A stretch of 5,376 nucleotides of DNA from Syntrophomonadaceae bacterium. GTDB taxonomy: Bacteria > Bacillota_D > Dethiobacteria > DTU022 > UBA8154. The translations under genes and the position numbers were made by a program. Of the stretch, positions 1 through 5,376 are shown one piece after another; positions within the stretch are counted from its first letter, which is position 1; each line of letters opens with the position of its first letter. The notes below the pieces were generated by a model. The model was not told the origin of the DNA, ran no database searches, and worked only from the letters and a program-made list of their open reading frames with translations. Location: contig SKMY01000077.1 in NCBI GenBank assembly GCA_007120815.1, positions 1 through 5,376 of the forward strand. Direction: 5' to 3'.

Positions 1-1357
1 GCTCTTCTGCTTTGTCCTCACCCGGTAGCCGTTCCAATGCGGATAGACTTGTTTTATAACGCTCGTGTATGTACTCCTCAGGCCGGATTAAATGAACGGT
101 TTCCGGGTTCAGCAGGTGCATGCGTTGATTTAGGGAGCGGATCCATGGAAATGTGTGAGAATCAAGGATGTCCCTGTCGTGAAACCAGGGGTAACCGCCA
201 AAGAGTTCGTCGGCCGCTTCTCCTGAAAGGGCTACGGTAGCTTCTTTTTTGATTTCCCGGCAAAAAAGGTAAAGAGATGAATCGATGTCGGCCATGCCGG
301 GAAGATCACGGGCTACCACACTATCATAAAGGGCTTCTGTTAGATCCGGGATGGAAAGAACGATATTTTTGTGTACAGTATTCAGCTGATTTGATACTTC
401 CGCTATCCAGGGGGCATCGGCATCGGGCTGGAAAGAATTCGAAGAAAAATATAGCTCATTATGCTCATAATCTACAGAATACGTTCGCAGCTGCTCCTGC
501 CCCGCCTTTTTAAATGCCCTGGAGGCAAATGCCGTGATGGCACTGGAGTCAAGGCCGCCGGAAAGCAGGGTGCATACGGGCACATCTGAAACCAGCTGAC
601 GTTCTATTGACTCTTCTAAAAGTTCCCGGACTTTATTCACCGTGTCAGAAAAAGTGTCCGGGTGAGGACTGCTGATCAATTTCCAGTATCTTCGATTTAT
701 CATTCCGCTGCGGCTAAAGGTCAGGTAGCAGCCGGGTTCAACCTCGAAAATGTTCCGAAACACCCCGTGCCCAGGCGTTCTCGATGGACCCATTACAAAA
801 ATTTCTGCCAGACCTTCCTGGTCGATTTCAGGTTTTACACAGGGATGGGCAAGCAAAGCTTTAGGTTCCGAGCCGAACAAGAAGGCACTGCCTTTTACAG
901 TATAAAAAAGGGGTTTGACTCCCAGGCGGTCACGCGCCAAAAAGAGGGATTGTTCCTTATCATCCCATATGGCAAAGGCGAAAATCCCGTTAAGCTGATG
1001 AACGCATTCCCAACCCCACTCCATAAAAGCATAAAGAAGCACTTCTGTATCAGAATTTCGTGTAAAAAAATCATAACCCCTGGATTCCAGTTCTCTTCGA
1101 AGGTCCAGGGTATTGTACAGTTCACCATTATAAGTAATGGTGTAGGTATGGCCATTACGCTGCCGCGTCATCGGCTGTGCTCCACCTTCAGGGTCGATAA
1201 CGATTAAGCGGCGGTGCCCCAAACCAGCTCTAGCGCTCATCCAGGTTCCCCAGGCGTCAGGACCCCTGGAGGAAAGAGATTCTGTCATCATGTTTAATAC
1301 AGGTTGTTGCTGACTGACGTCAACTTCCAAGTCTACCCAACCGGCGATTCCGCACAT
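1..1357 (-). CDS. asnB: Asparagine synthetase, glutamine-hydrolysing (5' part; 3' end beyond window)
   Basis: Makes asparagine from aspartate, ATP and glutamine in the cytoplasm. I translated the reverse complement through 452 codons with no stop or frameshift. The N-terminal class II glutaminase domain starts MCGIAGW, with Cys2 the nucleophile after Met removal. It continues with RGPDAWG near residue 31, HRRL 48-51, YNGELYN 76-82, SDTE 102-105 and ARDRLGVKPL near 141-150. The synthetase domain has the PP-loop LLSGGLDSS (264-272) and SGEAADELFGG (378-388), both ATP/aspartate-site signatures of the AsnB family. AsnB proteins are usually about 610-630 residues, so roughly a quarter is missing only because the window ends. 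The ATG at 1357-1355 is chosen because it exposes Cys2 and has AAGGGG six bases upstream. The gene is divergent from the hydrogenase operon with no evident functional link. An amidotransferase AsnB paralogue acting on another substrate cannot be excluded. Confidence 0.95.
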   Translation of the reverse strand, partial: MCGIAGWVDLEVDVSQQQPVLNMMTESLSSRGPDAWGTWMSARAGLGHRRLIVIDPEGGAQPMTRQRNGHTYTITYNGELYNTLDLRRELESRGYDFFTRNSDTEVLLYAFMEWGWECVHQLNGIFAFAIWDDKEQSLFLARDRLGVKPLFYTVKGSAFLFGSEPKALLAHPCVKPEIDQEGLAEIFVMGPSRTPGHGVFRNIFEVEPGCYLTFSRSGMINRRYWKLISSPHPDTFSDTVNKVRELLEESIERQLVSDVPVCTLLSGGLDSSAITAFASRAFKKAGQEQLRTYSVDYEHNELYFSSNSFQPDADAPWIAEVSNQLNTVHKNIVLSIPDLTEALYDSVVARDLPGMADIDSSLYLFCREIKKEATVALSGEAADELFGGYPWFHDRDILDSHTFPWIRSLNQRMHLLNPETVHLIRPEEYIHERYKTSLSALERLPGEDKAEE

Positions 1358-1606
1358 ATTATACCCCTTCTTTCTATTGGCAGCCTGCACCCGAACAACC
1401 TTGATTCCATGGGTGGGGCTGCAAAAATTTCCATGGTTTTACTGTACGCAAAAGCCTGGAATGTGTTCCTTTTTCAGATCCAGGTATGATTGTCAATAAA
1501 AAATACCATAATAAAACAGCGCCAAGAACCATTTCGATAAGCTCTTTTAAGGGGGTATAAGAATCAAGTCGTTGCAGATTTTCTGGCCCGTCTTCTTGAA
1601 AACCTA
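1358..1606. other. Divergent intergenic region between asnB and the hydrogenase operon
   Basis: These 249 bases should hold the promoters of both divergent units, but I see no convincing -35/-10 pair for either. A perfect TTGACA occurs on the - strand (complement of 1491-1496), yet nothing like TATAAT follows at 16-18 bases. On the + strand TTGTCA (1490-1495) overlaps it, followed only by poor AT-rich -10 candidates. An inverted repeat CCTGGA (1455-1460)/TCCAGG (1479-1484) encloses 18 bases. TTCCATGG occurs twice, at 1405-1412 and 1429-1436. There is no T-box antiterminator sequence of the kind that often controls asnB in Bacillota. The AAGGGGG at 1549-1555 looks like a ribosome binding site but has no standard in-frame start at normal distance. 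Confidence 0.5.
1364..1369 (-). promoter_or_regulatory. Ribosome binding site of asnB
   Basis: On the reverse strand AAGGGG lies six bases before the ATG of asnB and fixes the start that places the catalytic Cys at position 2. Confidence 0.65.
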
Positions 1607-2668
1607 GTGCCTAAAATACGGGTCTCTGCTTTCCTGAGTATACTATATGGACGTTGGGGGAAAATGAAATACATGTTAAATCATCGTGATAAAGAGGTGG
1701 ATAACAAGCCGGCTCTTTTCTGGCTGGGAACCAACACGTGTGACGCCCATATCATTTCATTACTAAACGCCAGCAATCCACCTTTTCGTGATCTGTTCGA
1801 TAATATGTTTGGTTTTTATTATGCGTCCTTTCTTATGCCTGCTGAAGGGGATTACGCCGTAAATACCTGGAGTGCCGTAGAAGAAATGCCCTTTATTTTG
1901 GTGGTGGAAGGGACGATTCCAACTTTGTTCAACGGCCAAACAACCATTGTGGGGATGGAAAAGGGGAAAAAGATTACGGCGCTTTCTTTAGTGAAGCGAT
2001 TGGGTGCTAAAGCAACTCACGTAGTTGCTTTAGGGACATGTGCCTGTTATGGTGGACCATACGCAGCCCATCCTAATCCTACAGGCTCCCTTCCTCTCCA
2101 AAAGGTACTAAAGGAGCGAAAAGTTATACATGTTCCCGGATGCCCTGTTAACCCGGGATGGATTTATGAAACGCTTAAGCGCTTAAAGGACGGGGAAAAA
2201 ATAAAGCTGGATTCCATGGGCCGCCCTGTATTTCTTTTTGGAAAAACCGTTCACCAGCTATGTGAGCGTTTGCCCAAGTATAATGAAAGTGACTTTGCCC
2301 GGTATCCCGGGGAGTCGGGCTGCATGTACCTTGTGGGCTGCAAAGGGCCGGTTACGCGGGCGGACTGTCCACAGCGGCAGTGGATCGATGAGAAATCCGG
2401 GTGGCCTGTGGGTGTAAATTCGCCCTGTATCGGCTGTACGGCTCCGGAATTTCCCGATGGGGTTTCTCCGTTTTTCAAAAGACATACAGATGTCTACCTG
2501 CCGTTAAATGCTGCAAACTTGAAAAACATAAAAACAGGTATATATTTTGCAATGGCCGGCAGCATTGGTAGTCACCTGGTGGGCCAAATCCTAACCGGAC
2601 GTATTTCCCCCAAAAAAGTGAAAGCAGTCAAATCCGTTCTTAAAAAACACGTTTTGAAAAAACGGTAA
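1607..2668 (+). CDS. [NiFe]-hydrogenase small (iron-sulfur) subunit, divergent proximal-cluster motif
   Basis: Fe-S electron-relay subunit of a [NiFe]-hydrogenase (HyaA/HupS-like), 353 residues from the GTG at 1607. Proximal-cluster segment: C45-D-A-H48, then C145 in GTCACYGG and C179 in HVPGCPVNP. Distal cluster: H216, C219, C239, C245. Medial cluster: C254, C274, C277, with Pro267 where a fourth Cys could sit, suggesting [3Fe-4S]. The oddity is H48, which aligns without gaps to the second Cys of the classical WLxxxxCTGC motif. Relatives with C-x-x-Asp or C-x-x-Asn are known in high-affinity and cyanobacterial-type enzymes. No twin-Arg signal is visible. Residues 308-330 form a weak hydrophobic helix followed by a Lys-rich tail, similar in place to the membrane anchor of exported small subunits. 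The start is uncertain: the GTG has no ribosome binding site. ATG at 1664 or 1673, behind GGGGG at 1656-1660, would give 334 or 331 residues and leave all cluster ligands intact. Confidence 0.93.
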   Translation: MPKIRVSAFLSILYGRWGKMKYMLNHRDKEVDNKPALFWLGTNTCDAHIISLLNASNPPFRDLFDNMFGFYYASFLMPAEGDYAVNTWSAVEEMPFILVVEGTIPTLFNGQTTIVGMEKGKKITALSLVKRLGAKATHVVALGTCACYGGPYAAHPNPTGSLPLQKVLKERKVIHVPGCPVNPGWIYETLKRLKDGEKIKLDSMGRPVFLFGKTVHQLCERLPKYNESDFARYPGESGCMYLVGCKGPVTRADCPQRQWIDEKSGWPVGVNSPCIGCTAPEFPDGVSPFFKRHTDVYLPLNAANLKNIKTGIYFAMAGSIGSHLVGQILTGRISPKKVKAVKSVLKKHVLKKR

Positions 2669-2796
2669 CAAATCTATTTCTTGCTTCCGTGTTATTTGGC
2701 CTGTTCACACCGGCTAAGCCATGTACTCCAGGGACAGTTTTTTCTATCTGGATTCCAGGACAAACAATTACAAGCTGGCTGTTAAGGAGGTTTCCA
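2669..2796 (+). other. 128-base spacer between small- and large-subunit genes
   Basis: No gene is supported here, although the large-subunit frame stays open back to a GTG at 2689. CTGTTC (2701-2706) can pair with GGACAG (2732-2737), enclosing a small GGC-TAA-GCC hairpin and followed directly by six T (2738-2743). This is a weak terminator- or attenuator-like arrangement. CTGGATTCCAG (2748-2758) is a perfect short palindrome and TCCAGG occurs twice (2727-2732, 2754-2759). Partner genes of a heterodimeric hydrogenase usually abut or overlap, so a spacer this long is uncommon. Confidence 0.4.
2784..2790 (+). promoter_or_regulatory. Ribosome binding site of the large-subunit gene
   Basis: AAGGAGG, a near-perfect Shine-Dalgarno sequence, ends six bases before the TTG at 2797-2799. 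It overrides the longer reading from GTG 2689 and sets the true N-terminus just before the conserved SPVTR segment. Confidence 0.9.
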
Positions 2797-4197
2797 TTGC
2801 ACAAGGTATCTATTTCCCCGGTAACCCGGGCAAATTCCGTGGGCTCTGTAACGGCGTGGGTTGTTAATGGGAAAATAGTAGAAGCATACAGTGAAAGCAG
2901 CATTTTCCGGGGATTTGAAATCATGTTGGAAGGAAGAGACCCCTTGGATGCACCGTATTTCACCCAACGAATATGCGGGATTTGCTCATCCATGCACGGC
3001 CTGGCTTCCTGCCTGGCCCTGGAAAATCTTGCCCGGGTAGAGATACCCCCCAATGCCATCCGTTTGCGAAACATCATCGTTGGGCTTGATTTGCTTCAAA
3101 ATCATCTTCGGCATTTCTATATGCTTCTTCTCTGGGACTGGGTGAAGCCGCCTCCTGGCCCGCTTTTTCAGGGTGCATACACAAGAGATTTCCGTCTGTC
3201 GGAAGAAGATACCGCTGCCCTTCATGAGCATTACTGGCAAGGTGTCGATAACGCCCGAATTGCTCATGAAGCACTAACCATCTTGGGGGGAAAAACACCA
3301 CATAATCACGGGCTGGTTCCAGGAGGCGTGTCTTTCTTCCCTCAAGGAAATCAACTGCAGGAGCTGCATAAAAAAATTGAAACCCTTGCCCGGTTTATTG
3401 ATAACGTATATATTCCGGATGTGGAGTTATTACAGCGCAGTTACCCGGAATACGAAAGCTTAGGTGGGCGTTTGGAAAGTTACCTTTCATTTGGGCTGTT
3501 TCCCCTGGCGGATTCTGAAGGATTTCATATGAGCCCAGGGGTAATGCTTAAAGGTAAGCGCAAACAGCTTGATCTAACTTTAATATCGGAAAGCATCGCA
3601 TTTTCATATTTCCGCGGTCAAGGGGGTTCTCCCATGGAGCAAAAAACCCTGCCCGACATGTCTAATCCCGATGCCTATTCTTTTGTTAAATCGCCCCGGT
3701 ACCTGGGTGAGCCCTGTGAAGGCGGCCCTCTTGCACGAAGGGTGTTAAACCAGATGGAAACCGGCAAAAACGCCTCGTTACCCCGGATTGTCAGCAGGGC
3801 AAAAGAAGCACGTCAGGCGGTACAGCTGATTGGTCAGTGGATAGAACATCTTAAGCCGGGAGAAGCGTTTTATGAGCCCTTTCAAGTACCTTCTGGAAGT
3901 GGTTTAGGTGCGGTAGATGCTATGCGCGGGCCCCTGGCGCATTGGATAGCTGTCAAAAAAGGACGCATAGAACATTTTCAAATTATCACCCCATCAGCGT
4001 GGAACTTTTCACCCAGGGATGAAAATGGACATAGAGGCCCCGTAGAGGAAGCATTATTGGACACACCTGTTGAGGATATTAGCCAACCGGTGGAAATTGG
4101 CAGGGTTCTACGTTCATTTGATCCTTGTTACGCCTGTTCTGCTCATGTTATTGATAAAAAAGAAAACCAAACAGGCACATGGACCATAAATGTATAA
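2797..4197 (+). CDS. [NiFe]-hydrogenase large (nickel-iron) subunit
   Basis: Catalytic subunit (HyaB/HupL-like) that splits or forms H2, 466 residues from a TTG start. Motif L1 is RICGICSSMH, with C60, C63 and H67. Motif L2 is DPCYACSAH, with D442, C444, C447 and H450. The four Cys bind the Ni-Fe(CN)2CO site. Sixteen residues follow H450 and fit the C-terminal peptide removed during maturation. Family landmarks such as FRGFE, GRDPLDAPY, HNHGLVPGGV (near 169-178), RGPLAHW (R377) and TPSAWNFSPRD are intact. Departures: the usual PVTRIEGH reads PVTRANSV, so the proton-transfer Glu is Asn13. The HDH segment after L1 reads QNH, so the canopy Asp (Asp118 of E. coli Hyd-1) is Asn102. The residue before the active-site Arg377 is Met rather than the usual Pro. 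It is short for group 1 enzymes (often about 550-600). The reading frame is intact and all metal ligands are present, so an active enzyme is likely. Confidence 0.95.
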   Translation: MHKVSISPVTRANSVGSVTAWVVNGKIVEAYSESSIFRGFEIMLEGRDPLDAPYFTQRICGICSSMHGLASCLALENLARVEIPPNAIRLRNIIVGLDLLQNHLRHFYMLLLWDWVKPPPGPLFQGAYTRDFRLSEEDTAALHEHYWQGVDNARIAHEALTILGGKTPHNHGLVPGGVSFFPQGNQLQELHKKIETLARFIDNVYIPDVELLQRSYPEYESLGGRLESYLSFGLFPLADSEGFHMSPGVMLKGKRKQLDLTLISESIAFSYFRGQGGSPMEQKTLPDMSNPDAYSFVKSPRYLGEPCEGGPLARRVLNQMETGKNASLPRIVSRAKEARQAVQLIGQWIEHLKPGEAFYEPFQVPSGSGLGAVDAMRGPLAHWIAVKKGRIEHFQIITPSAWNFSPRDENGHRGPVEEALLDTPVEDISQPVEIGRVLRSFDPCYACSAHVIDKKENQTGTWTINV

Positions 4198-4255
4198 ATT
4201 TTATTGCGAGAGACACTAAGGCTCTCATCGGCCACGTTCAACAATGGAAGGCTTG

Positions 4256-4858
4256 ATGCCCGTGAAACTTACCAAGCATTGGCTTAGAATTCCAAAAAAA
4301 ATGCGCCATTCCTTATCCATTCGGATATTTCACTGGCTGCTGACTCTATCCGTTTTTTTGTTGATTAGTTCGGGCTTATATATATCTAAACCGAACTATC
4401 GTTTATTTGCCAATATGAGAAGAGCAAAGTGCTATCATTTCATTAGCCAGATATTGTTTATTGGCAGCGTTGCCTGGAGAATATATCATGGAGTAAAAAC
4501 AAAGAGTTATCGCGATATTATTCCAGGCCGCAGGGACCTTGCAGCCTTGTGGCCTATGGTTCGCTTTGAAACTTTCTTCACTTCCGCAACTCCCTCATTT
4601 CAAAAATATAACCCGTTGCAAAAACTGCTCTACAGCTCCTGGCTACCGGCTTTTTTTATTCAGTCCGCTACGGGGCTTGTACTTTTGGCACCAAATCTTT
4701 TTTCTCGTCTGGAAGGATATCTTGGTGGACTGGGAAATGCGCGAAAAATTCACTTCTTAAACACCCTTTACCTGGTTAGTACCATAATGGGGCACATATA
4801 CTTTTCACTAATTGCCGGGAAAAATATCTTAAAGTCCATGATTACCGGCTATGAATAA
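4256..4858 (+). CDS. Hydrogenase b-type cytochrome subunit (cytochrome b561-like)
   Basis: Membrane diheme cytochrome (HyaC/HupC-like) expected to take electrons from the small subunit and reduce quinone. Numbering from the upstream ATG at 4244, four hydrophobic helices lie near 26-47, 63-83, 131-150 and 171-192. Candidate heme ligands are H30 in helix 1, H65 in helix 2, and H170 with H184 around helix 4. The 14-residue spacing of the last two matches, from memory, that of E. coli HyaC. The Lys/Arg-rich N-terminus predicts a cytoplasmic N-terminus. I prefer the ATG at 4256 (200 residues), because GGAAGG (4246-4251) lies just ahead of it and overlaps the 4244 ATG, which has no ribosome binding site. 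GTG 4262 is also possible. The 58-base gap after the large-subunit gene and the shared strand imply one operon. Confidence 0.88.
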   Translation: MPVKLTKHWLRIPKKMRHSLSIRIFHWLLTLSVFLLISSGLYISKPNYRLFANMRRAKCYHFISQILFIGSVAWRIYHGVKTKSYRDIIPGRRDLAALWPMVRFETFFTSATPSFQKYNPLQKLLYSSWLPAFFIQSATGLVLLAPNLFSRLEGYLGGLGNARKIHFLNTLYLVSTIMGHIYFSLIAGKNILKSMITGYE

Positions 4859-4870
4859 AAACGTTAAATC

Positions 4871-4876
4871 AAGGAG
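4871..4876 (+). promoter_or_regulatory. Ribosome binding site of the hydrogenase protease gene
   Basis: AAGGAG lies nine bases before the ATT at 4886 but 33 bases before the first standard start, GTG 4910. It therefore argues for translation from the non-standard ATT. Confidence 0.6.
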
Positions 4877-4885
4877 AGAGAGTTT

Positions 4886-5374
4886 ATTCACTCTGGAAAT
4901 CAAATCATTGTGGGTATCGGTAACGTCTTACTTCAGGATGATGGCATCGGCGTGTGGCTTACTCGTGAGTTAAAAAACATGCCCGGTGATATACAAGTGC
5001 ATGAGATCGGAATTTCGGTTTTTTCCCTTTTTCATATAATTCCACAGGACAATGCGCGTATTATTTTCGTTGATGCCCTAACAGAGGGGCAGCAACCGGG
5101 AACAATTTATTGCTTTTCTTCGGATCAAGAATTAATTCCTTCCACCAAAGAAAAACACCCCATTTCTCTCCACCAATTTAGGCTTGAAGAGGTTTTAAGT
5201 TTATTAAATCAACAAACGCGGGGTATGAAGTGGAAAATATTCGGAGTTGAACCTGCAAGCATCGATTACGGGCACGGCCTTTCTCCATGCCTGCAAGCTC
5301 AATTCCCTGATATTTTCTATGCGTTTGAAGCCGAGATTAACCATTTCTTTATCAAGGAAAAGGTTAAGTCTTAA
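4886..5374 (+). CDS. Hydrogenase maturation endopeptidase (HyaD/HybD/HycI family)
   Basis: Nickel-dependent protease that trims the C-terminus of the large subunit after Ni-Fe site assembly, 162 residues from ATT 4886. The family core is complete: GIGNVLLQDDGIGV near the N-terminus, FVDAL with D63, and SLHQFRLEEVL with H96. These match the nickel-binding triad of E. coli HybD (Glu16, Asp62, His93), with Asp19 at the Glu position as in HycI. GVEPAS also matches the family's GVxPES segment. Start choice: GTG 4910 would delete the first beta strand (NQIIVGIG) and lacks a ribosome binding site. Upstream of it the frame is open only back to the stop at 4865-4867, with no ATG, GTG or TTG. The ATT at 4886 has AAGGAG at ideal distance. 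The substrate is presumably the large subunit two genes upstream. The gene ends two bases before the window edge, so whether the operon continues is unknown. Confidence 0.92.
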   Translation: MHSGNQIIVGIGNVLLQDDGIGVWLTRELKNMPGDIQVHEIGISVFSLFHIIPQDNARIIFVDALTEGQQPGTIYCFSSDQELIPSTKEKHPISLHQFRLEEVLSLLNQQTRGMKWKIFGVEPASIDYGHGLSPCLQAQFPDIFYAFEAEINHFFIKEKVKS

Positions 5375-5376
5375 AA

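Noticed and set aside
1080..1090. CTGGATTCCAG, identical to the palindrome in the spacer at 2748-2758
   Set aside because: This copy is asnB coding sequence for a conserved Leu-Glu-Ser segment; the match is probably coincidental.
662..1207. 181-codon open frame on the + strand
   Set aside because: It lies opposite the intact asnB frame, whose motifs are recognisable throughout; its product resembles nothing and it has no ribosome binding site.
1490..1516. Candidate promoter TTGTCA with AT-rich -10 on the + strand, and TTGACA on the - strand
   Set aside because: Neither has a recognisable -10 hexamer at 16-18 bases, so calling a promoter would be guesswork.
1358..1606. Possible T-box (tRNA-Asn) riboswitch controlling asnB
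   Set aside because: No TGGNACCGCG antiterminator sequence and no terminator hairpin with a T run on the - strand before the asnB start.
2785..2796. Apparent Arg-Arg-Phe-Pro-Leu (Tat-like) just before the large-subunit start when the frame is read from GTG 2689
   Set aside because: The two Arg codons are the AGG-AGG of the Shine-Dalgarno sequence, no hydrophobic stretch follows, and the TTG at 2797 is a better start.
2251..3301. Several - strand open frames of 75-145 codons across the hydrogenase genes
   Set aside because: They overlap fully supported hydrogenase coding sequence and show no family motifs.
4208..4226. GAGAG/CTCTC inverted repeat between large-subunit and cytochrome genes
   Set aside because: Only five pairs with a nine-base loop and no T run; expected by chance.

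Overview
The window holds a four-gene [NiFe]-hydrogenase operon on the + strand. Divergent from it on the - strand is the 5' part of an asparagine synthetase gene that runs off the left edge. The moderate GC content, strong AAGGAGG-type ribosome binding sites, frequent GTG/TTG starts and the style of the hydrogenase proteins suggest an anaerobic member of the Bacillota (Clostridia-like). This is inference; no marker gene fixes the taxon.

Layout. Positions 1-1357 (-) encode the first 452 residues of a glutamine-hydrolysing asparagine synthetase, with glutaminase motifs and the ATP loop intact. Positions 1358-1606 are the divergent intergenic region. The operon follows: small (Fe-S) subunit 1607-2668; a 128-base spacer; large (Ni-Fe) subunit 2797-4197 with a TTG start; four-helix b-type cytochrome 4256-4858; maturation endopeptidase about 4886-5374. 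No hyp accessory genes are present.

How the genes fit together. The large subunit carries both Cys pairs for the Ni-Fe site and a 16-residue tail after the last motif His, which the operon's own endopeptidase should remove once nickel is inserted. Electrons from H2 would pass through the small-subunit Fe-S relay to the cytochrome hemes and on to quinone.

What is unusual. The small subunit has Cys-Asp-Ala-His where classical enzymes have Cys-x-x-Cys for the proximal cluster. The large subunit has Asn in place of the proton-transfer Glu of the TRIEGH motif, and Asn in place of the canopy Asp that follows motif L1. The small subunit shows no Tat signal although the operon encodes a membrane cytochrome. 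The protease gene seems to begin at a non-standard ATT codon. Together these point to a divergent, poorly described hydrogenase subgroup rather than a textbook uptake enzyme.
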